11,605 nt of DNA from Treponema sp. (GTDB lineage Bacteria; Spirochaetota; Spirochaetia; Treponematales; Breznakiellaceae): NCBI GenBank assembly GCA_031255815.1, contig JAIRRU010000074.1, forward strand, positions 1 to 11,605. The letters are read 5' to 3'. Numbering within the stretch: position 1 is the first letter of the stretch; each line of letters starts with the position of its first letter. The position numbers and the translations under genes are program-made. This document shows positions 5,199-11,605 of the stretch, one piece after another. The notes beneath the pieces were generated by a model. The model had not been told where the DNA came from. It made no database searches and saw only the letters and a list, made by a program, of their open reading frames with translations.

Positions 5199-8114
5199 TT
5201 ACCGCGAAGCCGAAGTAAACCCCTCGGGGTACAAAACGACCTTGACCGGCCCCTTGGGCAGCAAACGCCGGCAGAGTTCCTGAATATCCTCCGGCTTTAC
5301 CTTCCCGTAAAGCTCCAGGCGTTTGTTCAGCCGGGAAAGAGGGCTGTCCAGGATTACCGCGGAGTTAGCGTAGCTCTGGGCGATGTAACTGTTGCTCTGC
5401 ATCGAGGCTTCCCACTCCTTTTTCAGGGCCTCGATCGATTCGGCAAAGGTGCCGGCCTTGATCGGGCCCTCGGAGGTCTGCCGGAGAAGTTCTTCCACCG
5501 CGCCGGACAGCTCATCCGCCCGCTTGGGGTCGCAGACAAAATACACGTTCATCGCCAGCTCCCCCCTGGGGACGGAGGAAAGGGAAACCCCCGCATAGAT
5601 TGAATAAACCCCGCCAAGGGCTTCCCTAATGCCTTCGGTCATGCGGATATCCAGGTACTCGCTCAATACCGAGGCAACGACGCTAAGCTCCTCCGTAAAG
5701 GGCAGGGGATCGTACCAGCCCATAAACACCATGCTCTGTTCTTCCCGGCCTTTCCGCACAACGCTTTCCGTCTTTCCCGGCCTCCGGATTTGGGGGTCTG
5801 TCCAAGCGTTCCAGGAAGCCGAGGGGGGGATAGAGGCGAGGTAGGTTTCCGTCAGGCGGCGCATCGCCGCGAGATCGATGTTTCCGGTAAAAATAAAGGT
5901 ATAGTCGCCGGGGTTAAGCCCCCGTTTCATAAAAGCTTCGGCCTTTTTCCTGTCCGCTCCGGCTAAATCTTCCGCTTCCAGCGGTTTGTAGTAGGGGTGC
6001 CCCCCGCTGGTAATCCGGCTTATTTCATCGGAGAACAGGGTGTCCGGGCTTTCATTCCGGTGGGCAAGAGTGCTGCGGTACTGGTCCATCATGGCGTTTA
6101 CCGCCTCTTCGTCCAGCCGGGGATCGGTAAAGCTTAGGTAAAGCATTTCAAACAGGCTTTTCAGATCCCCCGCGGTAGCGGAACCCCGGAAGCCCCGGGT
6201 GTACCCGTCGGCCCAGTAGGCAAGGGAAACCTGCTTGTCCGCCAGGCGTTTTATCAGATCGGGCCTGGAATAGGGGCCCAGACCCGAAGCCCCGGCCATT
6301 TCCGCGGCAAGCCGGGCGGAAACGTAGTCCTCGGGCGAAGCGCTCATGGCCCCTCCCTTTGCCATGGCCAGAAGGACAATCTCGTTGTTCCGGTTGCTTG
6401 TCTCTTTCAGGATAAGCCGGGCGCCGTTTTCCAGCTCCCAGATAAGGGCCCCGGTCTCCCTGTCCGCCGATTCGCTGCGGATTGTTCCCGCCTCGGGCTG
6501 CCAGGGGAGAAGTTCGCTTTCCAGGGCGCTTTCTACCGGGGGCTCAATCTTTAAGGAGGCGCTTTCCCTGACAAGTTCCGCAATCCGCGCTTCCCCCGGA
6601 AGCCCGGCTTCCGACTCCGGGGCGCTAATGAAGATCCGCAGATCGCCGGGATTGAAGTAATCTTTTACGGCGGCGGAAATTTCCTGAGGGCCGATACCGG
6701 GCAGCAGCCTCTTTACCGCCTCCAGTTCCCATTCGATATCCGGCAGGGTTCTTCCCTCAAGAAAATAGTCGGTCAGATCGTACACATAACCGGACGATTC
6801 CTGCCGATCTTTTTCAGATACCAGGCGCTCCAGCCGGGATACCAGGGAACCCTTGGCTATCGCCAGTTCCGCGGCGGTAAAGCCGTAGCGGATCAGGGAT
6901 TCCTTTTCCCTGAGCAGGGCCGCGAGGCTTTCCTCCGCCGCCCCGGTCTTTGCCTGGGCCACCATAATGTAGAAGCGGGAAGAGGCCCCGTAACGGATAT
7001 CCCCGGCGCCCGCCCCCACAAAGGGGGTTTCGCTTTTTAAGGCGGCCTCTTCAAAGCGGAGGTCGAGCATTTGCCCCGCCAGGTAATCGATAAGCCCCTC
7101 CCGGTAGGAGGCGAGATCCTTCCCCGGGCTTTTCGGGTTCCGCTTGTAGTACAGATCTACCCGGGTATAGGTAAGTTCCGGGTCGGTGATGACGAGGCTT
7201 TGCAGCTGATCCTTTTTAGGCGGGGGAAGATCGTAGCGGGGGCGGTTCAGGGGTTCCGCCGGGCTTGCGGCGGAAAAGTGGGAGGCCAGCTCCGCTTCCA
7301 GCAGGGCCGCGTCGAAGTCTCCTACGATGATGAGGGCCATGTTGTCGGCCCGGTACCAGCGTTTGTAGAAAGCCTCCAAACGTTCCGCCGGGGCGTTTTC
7401 TATGATCTCCGGAAGGCCGATGGGCAAGCGTTCCGCATAGGGGGAACCGGCGAGAATAAGGGGGGACATTTTCCGCATTATCCGCTCCCCGGCCCCCAGG
7501 CGGGAACGGTACTCCTCCATGATAACCGCCCGCTCCTCGTCCACATCCTTGGGGTTAAAGGCAATGGCCCGCGTCCAGTCGTCCAGTATGGCCAGGGCCT
7601 TGGCGGGTATGCGCTTTCCGGCCCCGCCGCCGGCGGCTTCGGTAGGCGCCTCGATGCCGTAAACCGTCTGGTCGTAGGAGGTATAGGCGTTTACCTCCGG
7701 CCCGAAACGCATTCCCAGGGAACGGAGGTAGCCAAGCAGCTCCGATTCGGGAAAACGGGCCGTGCCGTTAAAGGCCATGTGTTCCACAAAATGGGCAAGC
7801 CCTTGCTCGTTGTCTTTTTCAAGCACCGACCCGGCGTCCACCGCCAGGGTAAGGTAGGCCCGGTTTTCGGGTTTGGGATTTTCCAGAAGGAAATAGCTAA
7901 GCCCGCCGGGCAGCCTGCCGCTACGGACTTTTTCCATAAAGGGAACCGGATCTTCCGGCCTGCCCAGGCCTCCGTAAGCCTCAATTCCCGGTTTTCCGGC
8001 GGCCTTTCCCGAGGATACGCAGGAAAAGACGAATAGGATCGCGATAAGCGCCCCAAGCAGGGCCGCGCACTGTTTGTTCCTGGAAACTCTCCATGGATAT
8101 TGGATGTTTTTCAT
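5199..8114 (-). CDS. M16 family zinc metalloprotease, predicted lipoprotein (two-domain, PqqL-like)
   Basis: A 971-residue M16 (pitrilysin/insulinase-type) peptidase. The N-terminal half is the active domain with the inverted zinc motif HFVEH (His108, Glu111, His112) and the downstream acidic ligand in DEERAVIMEEY (Glu193/194), then the RWYRADNMALIIVGDFD stretch typical of the family. The C-terminal half (about 560-971) is the second M16 repeat without a zinc site; it includes PRLDEEAVNAMMDQY and NPGDYTFIFTGNIDL, the usual closing half of the clamshell that degrades short peptides. The N-terminus is a signal peptide: basic n-region, hydrophobic LLGALIAILFVFSC, with Cys32 as the probable lipidated residue in a spirochaete-like lipobox, so the enzyme is exported and membrane-anchored. 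I chose ATG 8114 because the signal follows directly; an ATG at 8174 lies in repeat sequence. No Shine-Dalgarno is visible. It is transcribed convergently with the chaperone operon. Confidence 0.93.
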   Translation of the reverse strand: MKNIQYPWRVSRNKQCAALLGALIAILFVFSCVSSGKAAGKPGIEAYGGLGRPEDPVPFMEKVRSGRLPGGLSYFLLENPKPENRAYLTLAVDAGSVLEKDNEQGLAHFVEHMAFNGTARFPESELLGYLRSLGMRFGPEVNAYTSYDQTVYGIEAPTEAAGGGAGKRIPAKALAILDDWTRAIAFNPKDVDEERAVIMEEYRSRLGAGERIMRKMSPLILAGSPYAERLPIGLPEIIENAPAERLEAFYKRWYRADNMALIIVGDFDAALLEAELASHFSAASPAEPLNRPRYDLPPPKKDQLQSLVITDPELTYTRVDLYYKRNPKSPGKDLASYREGLIDYLAGQMLDLRFEEAALKSETPFVGAGAGDIRYGASSRFYIMVAQAKTGAAEESLAALLREKESLIRYGFTAAELAIAKGSLVSRLERLVSEKDRQESSGYVYDLTDYFLEGRTLPDIEWELEAVKRLLPGIGPQEISAAVKDYFNPGDLRIFISAPESEAGLPGEARIAELVRESASLKIEPPVESALESELLPWQPEAGTIRSESADRETGALIWELENGARLILKETSNRNNEIVLLAMAKGGAMSASPEDYVSARLAAEMAGASGLGPYSRPDLIKRLADKQVSLAYWADGYTRGFRGSATAGDLKSLFEMLYLSFTDPRLDEEAVNAMMDQYRSTLAHRNESPDTLFSDEISRITSGGHPYYKPLEAEDLAGADRKKAEAFMKRGLNPGDYTFIFTGNIDLAAMRRLTETYLASIPPSASWNAWTDPQIRRPGKTESVVRKGREEQSMVFMGWYDPLPFTEELSVVASVLSEYLDIRMTEGIREALGGVYSIYAGVSLSSVPRGELAMNVYFVCDPKRADELSGAVEELLRQTSEGPIKAGTFAESIEALKKEWEASMQSNSYIAQSYANSAVILDSPLSRLNKRLELYGKVKPEDIQELCRRLLPKGPVKVVLYPEGFTSASR

Positions 8115-8128
8115 ACATTCATTATAAT
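8100..8128 (+). promoter_or_regulatory. Predicted promoter of the DHH gene, with a shared symmetric -10
   Basis: TTGGAT (8100-8105), 17 nt, then TATAAT (8123-8128), a perfect -10 box. The -10 lies within ATTATAAT (8121-8128), which is its own reverse complement, so the minus strand also carries a perfect TATAAT (8126 to 8121) only 6 nt from the M16 start codon. The minus-strand -35 region is poor. Transcripts may therefore diverge from one symmetric -10. The leader of the DHH mRNA would be about 97 nt and include the palindrome at 8159-8187. Confidence 0.6.
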
Positions 8129-8158
8129 AATCTGTGGTAAAAAGAAACAGAACGGGGC

Positions 8159-8187
8159 CTGTTCCAAAACCCAAGGTTTCGGAACAG
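8159..8187. repeat. Palindromic repeat copy in the DHH-gene leader
   Basis: CTGTTCCAAAACC (8159-8171) and GGTTTCGGAACAG (8175-8187) form a 13-bp hairpin with one wobble and a 3-nt loop. It belongs to the dispersed GTTCCAAAAC family. It lies in the predicted 5' leader, 44 nt before the DHH start, and is not followed by a T-run, so it is not a convincing terminator. Confidence 0.75.
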
Positions 8188-8231
8188 TTTCAATAAAAAA
8201 CGCAAAACACCGTGCGAAGGAAGGCTTAAAG

Positions 8232-9137
8232 ATGAGATTATTAACCAGATCCGATTTTGACGGCTTGGCCTGCGGGGCCTTGTTGATGTACTTGGGGCTT
8301 ATTGACGACTGGAAATTTGTACATCCCAAGGATATCCAGGATGGGCTGGTGGATGTAACGGATAACGACATTTTGGCAAATATCCCCTATATCAAGGGCT
8401 GCAAACTCTGGTTCGATCACCACTCCAGCGAGACCGAACGGCTGGGTTCCCGCACCTATTTTGAAGGCGTCTCCCGCCCGGCCCCAAGCTGCGCCCGGGT
8501 GGTGTACGACTATTACGGGGGGGACGCGAAACTGGGCCGTTTTGCCCGGATGATAGAATACGTGGACAAGGTGGATTCCGGCGACCTTTCCGCCGACGAG
8601 ATTCTGGATCCCAAGGGCTGGGTGCTCCTGGGCTTTATTATGGATCCCCGTACCGGGCTGGGGCGTTTTAAGGATTTCACCATCAGCAACTACGATCTGA
8701 TGAAGATATTGGCCAAGGCCTGTTCGGAAAAATCCATCAACGACATCCTCGGCATGCCCGATGTAAAGGAACGGCTGGACGTTTATTTCGAGCAGGACGC
8801 TTTGTTCCGGGAGATGCTGAAGAAGTACGCGAAAATCGAGGGGAACGCCGTCGTGGTCGATCTGCGGGGCGCGGATCCCATCTACGCGGGCAACCGCTTC
8901 CTTATTTACACCCTTTTCCCCGATCAGAATATCTCGCTCTGGATCATAGACGGGCGGGATAAGAAGAATGTCGCCATTACCGTGGGTTACAGCATCCTTA
9001 ACCGCAGCTCCACCGTGAATGTGGGGAGTATGCTTTTCCATTACGGCGGGGGCGGCCATCACCAGGTGGGAACCTGCCAGGTGGACAACGCCGGCGCCGA
9101 CCGGGTGATAGGCGAAATTCTGGAAAAGATAAAATAG
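8232..9137 (+). CDS. DHH/DHHA1 family phosphoesterase (exopolyphosphatase-like)
   Basis: A 301-residue cytoplasmic DHH-superfamily phosphoesterase. The N-terminal domain shows RSDFDG (residues 6-11, first metal-binding Asp motif) and FDHHS (61-65, the DHH signature). An acidic EYVDKVDSGD segment (about 110-119) supplies the further metal-site Asp. The C-terminal DHHA1 substrate-binding domain ends in GGGGHHQVGTC (272-282). Family members are Mn- or Mg-dependent enzymes that hydrolyse nanoRNA, cyclic dinucleotides, pAp or polyphosphate. This one is slightly shorter than typical NrnA (about 310-340 aa) and its N-terminus is of the 'exopolyphosphatase-like' type; the substrate cannot be read from sequence. 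ATG 8232 was chosen for the GGAAGG Shine-Dalgarno 7 nt or so upstream; the frame is open further back to 8100, but that part is repeat and promoter sequence. It is probably monocistronic, since more than 500 bp of repeats follow. Confidence 0.9.
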   Translation: MRLLTRSDFDGLACGALLMYLGLIDDWKFVHPKDIQDGLVDVTDNDILANIPYIKGCKLWFDHHSSETERLGSRTYFEGVSRPAPSCARVVYDYYGGDAKLGRFARMIEYVDKVDSGDLSADEILDPKGWVLLGFIMDPRTGLGRFKDFTISNYDLMKILAKACSEKSINDILGMPDVKERLDVYFEQDALFREMLKKYAKIEGNAVVVDLRGADPIYAGNRFLIYTLFPDQNISLWIIDGRDKKNVAITVGYSILNRSSTVNVGSMLFHYGGGGHHQVGTCQVDNAGADRVIGEILEKIK

Positions 9138-9161
9138 GCTGGTAGCTTGTTTAGGTTAGAA

Positions 9162-9444
9162 GTATGGATAAAGGGATAGCCACGAACCTCACGAACTTTT
9201 ACATCGAAAACCCCGATACTTCATCTCAATTTCCTTGAGTCCTGGGGGTTTTTAATCTGTTGTAGTGCGGTTCGTGCCGTTGCGGCTCAATTTTCCGGCG
9301 GTAAAGTATGGATAAAGGGATAGCCGCTAACCGCACGAACTTTTATATCGGCAGCTCCGGCTTTTGCCAGGATTTCTGGTGTCCGGGAAGTTTTTGAGTA
9401 AAGTTAGTGTGGTTCGTGGCAAATTTTTCCGGCAGCCCGGTAAA
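9162..9444. repeat. Tandem direct duplication, two units of about 140 bp
   Basis: Unit 1 (9162-9305) and unit 2 (9306-9444) both open with GTATGGATAAAGGGATAGCC, identical over 20 bases. Both continue through CACGAACTTTTAxATCG and close with a GTGxGGTTCGTG block, TTTTCCGGC and GGTAAA. The middle is diverged. Each unit is internally inverted: the early ACGAACC/CACGAAC sequence is complementary to the late GTGCGGTTCGTG, so each can fold into a long imperfect stem-loop. No plausible protein is encoded. It looks like a structured intergenic element duplicated in place. Confidence 0.75.
9207..9253 (+). terminator. Possible terminator of the DHH gene inside repeat unit 1
   Basis: AAAACCCC (9207-9214) pairs with GGGGTTTT (9245-9252), and a second stem, CTCAA/TTGAG, lies inside the loop. 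The right arm runs into T5. It is about 70 nt after the DHH stop and is the only hairpin there that ends in a T-run. Unit 2 does not conserve it clearly, and the loop is large, so termination is uncertain. Confidence 0.35.
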
Positions 9445-9463
9445 GCTGGTGAGCTTATCAGAT

Positions 9464-9605
9464 GAGGCTGTTCCAAAACTTCAGTTTTTGGAACAGCTTC
9501 TTACCCCTGGAGAAAATTGCCTTTGTCTAATTCTTTATACTGCAAGGAATTGGCAATTTTCTCTAAGAGCTTGTTCCAAAACCAGCTGGGTTTTGGAACA
9601 AGCTC
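9464..9605. repeat. Composite palindromic element (hairpin - inverted repeat - hairpin)
   Basis: Three palindromes are packed in 142 bp. The left hairpin is GCTGTTCCAAAA (9467-9478) with TTTTGGAACAGC (9486-9497). The middle inverted repeat is GAGAAAATTGCC (9510-9521) with GGCAATTTTCTC (9552-9563), 30 nt apart. The right hairpin is GAGCTTGTTCCAAAACC (9567-9583) with its perfect 17-bp complement (9589-9605) around a 5-nt loop. The outer ends are themselves inverted copies of each other (GAGGCTGTTCC versus GAACAAGCTC). This is the design of a REP doublet (BIME) or a miniature transposable element. A further right half-copy, TTGGAACAGGCTC, lies at 9624-9636. No transposase is present in the window. 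Confidence 0.75.
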
Positions 9606-9670
9606 AGATATTTTAGTGTGATCTTGGAACAGGCTCGGGCTTGCCCGGTAAGGATCGTATACGTATATAC

Positions 9671-9741
9671 ATGGGCGCGGCGGGGGCGCGAAAAAAATCG
9701 AGCCCTATGCCCTTATCTGTCTTTTATCCTGGCTTTTCTAC
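9671..9741 (+). other. Out-of-frame 5' end of the MFS gene with an A7 tract
   Basis: ATG 9671 opens MGAAGARKKS and then reads a senseless frame to a stop near 9766. If the A7 tract at 9691-9697 had eight A residues, the reading would be MGAAGARKKIEPYALICLL and continue without a break into the transporter. The only visible Shine-Dalgarno-like AAGGA (9650-9654) is 16 nt before this ATG, farther than usual. A real frameshift, a phase-variable tract, a sequencing error or a non-standard start (ATA 9667 or ATC 9697) would all fit. Confidence 0.55.
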
Positions 9742-10971
9742 GTGGCCGCTTATTTCGGCAGGATAAATTTGTCCATCGCTATTCCCCTGCTTGAAGATCG
9801 GTACCTTTATTCTAAAACCGTTCTGGGTTTTCTGGCCGCCGGTTTCTTCATTTTTTACGCGGGCGGTCAGTTTATCAACGGCACGCTGGGGGATCGTTTC
9901 AACCCGAGGTATTTTGTCGCCGCCGGGCTGCTGGGCTCCGGCTTGGCAAATATCCTCTTCTGTCTTTTCCCCTTCCCGCCGGTGATGTTTGTTTTCTGCG
10001 CGCTTAACGGGTACTTCCAGTCCATGCTTTGGGGCCCTCTGCTCCGTACCATCGCGGAATACGTTCCGGCGAAAAAACTGAACGGCGCGGTATTCCTGAT
10101 GGCCACATCGCCCCTGGCGGGGTATTTCCTTTCCTACACCGGGTTGGGGAAAGCCGCCCTTTTCCTGGGCTGGAGGGCGGTCTTCCTTATCCCCGGCGCC
10201 GTGCTGGCCGCGGCCGCGGCCCTCTGGTTTCGCTGCCTGAAGGGCTGCGAATGCGGCGCGGAGGCGGATCAACAGGCCCGTCCCGAAAAGCGGGGCATAC
10301 CCTTCTTGCGGAGCGGCCGCGCCGGGGGGAAGCGGCAGGACGCAAAGCCCCCCCTGGGCGCCCTGGTGTATTTTATTTTCAGTAAAAAGCTCTACTTTGT
10401 GATTATCCTGGGCGTTATGGCGGGGGCCGTTAAGGAGGGGCTTAGCTTCTGGGGGCCTTCGCTGCTGGTGGAACAGGGGGAAATGGGCATGGAAGCGGCG
10501 CTCCGTCTTATGTCCTTTATCCCGGTCATCACGGCGCTGTTTATCATTGCCAACGGCTTTATCATTAACAGAGCCCTTGCCGGGATACGGCGCATGATAA
10601 GCCTGTTCGCGCTGATCGCCTCCGCGGCGGCGCTTTTAATGCGGCTGGGGGGGATTTATTCTTTTCCCGTCCTGCTTGCCGCCTTTTACGCGCTTATGGC
10701 CGCTATCTCCAGCGTGAATAATCTGATGACCAGCTATCTCCCCCTGGAATACCGGCAGGACGGCCGCATTTCAAGCGCGGCGGGGCTTATCGACAGCTCC
10801 TTTTACCTGGGCGCGGCCTTCGCGGGTCCCGCGGCGGGCGCGGCGGCGGATCGCTTCGGCTGGCCCGGCATCTATACCGGCCTCGCCCTTGTCTGCCTTG
10901 CCGCCCTTGCCGCCGCCGTCTTCTCCATGCGTTCAAAGCCGGATCGGCCCCCGTTCCAACAGGCTTCTTAG
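9742..10971 (+). CDS. MFS transporter of the organophosphate:phosphate antiporter (GlpT/UhpT) type; 5' end doubtful
   Basis: From the GTG at 9742 this gives 409 residues of a polytopic inner-membrane carrier. GlpT-like signatures are FGRINLSIAIP in helix 1, the cytoplasmic GDRFNPRYFVAAGL between helices 2 and 3, FQSMLWGPLLRTIAEY, GWRAVFLIPG, and SAAGLIDSSFYLGAAFAGP...DRFGW near the end. A charged loop (GCECGAEADQQARPEKRG) joins the two six-helix halves. The helix-1 Arg matching GlpT Arg45 is present; the Arg269 position appears as Lys (AVKEGLSFW), and GlpT His165 is not matched, so the substrate may differ. The GTG cuts through helix 1. The same frame is open back to 9652 and encodes KKIEPYALICLLSWLFYV, clearly the natural N-terminus, but has no ATG, GTG or TTG. 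The ATG at 9671 is one base out of frame; one extra A in the A7 run (9691-9697) would join it. Function assignment is good, the start is unresolved. Confidence 0.85.
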   Translation: MAAYFGRINLSIAIPLLEDRYLYSKTVLGFLAAGFFIFYAGGQFINGTLGDRFNPRYFVAAGLLGSGLANILFCLFPFPPVMFVFCALNGYFQSMLWGPLLRTIAEYVPAKKLNGAVFLMATSPLAGYFLSYTGLGKAALFLGWRAVFLIPGAVLAAAAALWFRCLKGCECGAEADQQARPEKRGIPFLRSGRAGGKRQDAKPPLGALVYFIFSKKLYFVIILGVMAGAVKEGLSFWGPSLLVEQGEMGMEAALRLMSFIPVITALFIIANGFIINRALAGIRRMISLFALIASAAALLMRLGGIYSFPVLLAAFYALMAAISSVNNLMTSYLPLEYRQDGRISSAAGLIDSSFYLGAAFAGPAAGAAADRFGWPGIYTGLALVCLAALAAAVFSMRSKPDRPPFQQAS

Positions 10972-11042
10972 GCTAAAAGTACGGAATTAGTATGCCCGGC
11001 CTATTCCCCAAGCACTAATTTAACCGCCCCCTCGAATTCCCG

Positions 11043-11067
11043 CCGCAGTTCCAGGCCTGGGCTGCGG
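11043..11067 (-). terminator. Hairpin between convergent genes, possible terminator
   Basis: CCGCAG (11043-11048) pairs with CTGCGG (11062-11067), and CCAGGCCTGG (11051-11060) is a palindrome inside. It begins 5 nt after the stop of the minus-strand gene. There is no T-run on either strand, so it may be a Rho-type or barrier structure rather than a classical terminator. A second inverted pair, AATTAGT (10985-10991) and ACTAATT (11014-11020), lies nearer the MFS stop. Confidence 0.35.
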
Positions 11068-11072
11068 GAGGA

Positions 11073-11605
11073 CTAGAGGATCTCCTCGAAGAGTTCCCCG
11101 CAGCGGAGGATCGCGGAAGCTTTTTCCCCGGTAGGGGCCGCGCCGTTTTCGCCGTCCGGGAGCGCCGCCCGCGAAAGGGCCGCGCAGTACTCGCCGGGGC
11201 CCAGGGAGGCTTTCCAGGAAACCTGGAACTTTTCATTCCCCCAGAGGATAAGCCGGGCAAAGAGGGCCGCGCCCTTCCGTATCTCCCGCCGTTTGGCCCG
11301 GGAGTAGGCGGCCAGGATATCTTCCGTCATGTCCCGGATCTCCCGGCCTGCGGGGCCGATGCCCACCGAGTTGTCCCCCTTCCGCAGGAAACCGAAAAAC
11401 CCGGAGAGGCCCCGGATAAAAGCGGAGAACCAGCCCCTGAAAATACCGGCGATCCGTTTGGGAAGCGGTATGGTCCCCGCGGCCCAGGCCCGGAAAAAGA
11501 GGGGTTTCAGCATGAACCAGACAAGGCCCAGCACGAGTAAAACCACGAGGAGGCGCTGGAGGTAATCCCAGAAGGGCCAGGGGCTCTGTTCCTCCTCTCC
11601 CAAAA
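11073..11605 (-). CDS. Membrane protein, C-terminal part (possible DUF4129-like tail)
   Basis: About 176 codons are visible and the frame runs off the right edge; the TTG at 11601-11603 is unlikely to be the true start, since no upstream sequence can be checked. The visible part has one strong membrane segment (RLLVVLLVLGLVWFMLKPLF), a basic amphipathic stretch with Gly/Phe repeats, and a soluble helical tail. The tail pattern (AYSRAKRREIRKGAALFARL, a GPGEYCAALSRA segment, then a final helix RCGELFEEIL) resembles DUF4129 tails, which often follow a transmembrane helix in proteins encoded beside transglutaminase-like genes. That match is tentative. The stop at 11073-11075 is TAG. It is convergent with the MFS gene, with 101 bp between them. 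Confidence 0.6.
   Translation of the reverse strand, partial: LGEEEQSPWPFWDYLQRLLVVLLVLGLVWFMLKPLFFRAWAAGTIPLPKRIAGIFRGWFSAFIRGLSGFFGFLRKGDNSVGIGPAGREIRDMTEDILAAYSRAKRREIRKGAALFARLILWGNEKFQVSWKASLGPGEYCAALSRAALPDGENGAAPTGEKASAILRCGELFEEIL

Noticed and set aside
7071..8036. Plus-strand open frame (321 codons) inside the M16 protease
   Set aside because: It lies opposite the zinc-motif region of a clear protease gene and has a low-complexity Gly/Val/Arg composition, no motif and no ribosome-binding site.
8241..9062. Minus-strand open frame (273 codons) opposite the DHH gene
   Set aside because: Mirror frame of a conserved gene, without recognisable domains.
9162..9605. CRISPR array
   Set aside because: There are only two long direct units without spacers plus unrelated palindromes, with no regular 24-40 nt repeats and no cas genes.
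9407..9616. Plus-strand open frame of 69 codons
   Set aside because: It is made almost wholly of the direct-repeat tail and the composite palindrome; there is no independent evidence of coding.
9641..9669. Promoter TTGCCC-17-TATATA before the MFS gene
   Set aside because: Both boxes are weak, and the predicted start point (about 9676) would fall after the likely ATG at 9671, so I did not list it as a feature.

Overview
This is an 11.6 kb bacterial chromosomal segment of moderately high GC. It carries six complete protein genes, one gene with an uncertain 5' end, and two genes cut by the window edges. The gene style suggests a spirochaete, perhaps a Treponema-like gut species. That rests on a loose lipobox, a stand-alone DHH/DHHA1 protein, TTG starts after strong Shine-Dalgarno sequences, and many GTTCCAAAAC palindromes between genes. 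It is an inference; nothing in the window fixes the taxon.

Layout. Positions 1-400 (minus) hold the 5' part of gcvT, the glycine cleavage T-protein. It is preceded by a clear tandem glycine riboswitch at 500-745 (minus). Positions 746-1054 are a divergent control region with degenerate palindromic repeats and a good sigma-70-type promoter (TTGAAT-17-CATAAT) reading right. Positions 1055-5158 (plus) form a compact operon for a specialised Hsp70 machine: a GrpE-like exchange factor, an HscC-type Hsp70, a small TPR-like protein, and a J-domain/TPR/SEC-C protein. The first three genes are joined by ATGA stop/start overlaps. Positions 5199-8114 (minus) encode a large M16 zinc metalloprotease with a lipoprotein signal. 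Its promoter region is shared with a divergent DHH/DHHA1 phosphoesterase (8232-9137, plus). Positions 9138-9670 are a repeat-rich gap: a tandem duplication of about 140 bp followed by a composite palindromic element. Positions 9671-10971 hold an organophosphate:phosphate-antiporter-like MFS transporter whose natural start appears to be out of frame by one base at an A7 tract. Positions 11073-11605 (minus) hold the C-terminal part of a membrane protein that runs off the right edge.

The most interesting unit is the chaperone operon. The Hsp70 resembles E. coli HscC (length, shortened lid, linker-region sequence LTDVCPYTLG). Here it travels with its own GrpE-like protein, and its J-protein has Arg in place of the essential His of the HPD motif (RPD). 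The operon looks like a self-contained, non-canonical Hsp70 cycle. A second theme is a dispersed palindrome family (consensus arm GAGCTTGTTCCAAAACC) with about seven full or partial copies here. One of them forms the end of the small TPR gene and reaches the ribosome-binding region of the J-protein gene.
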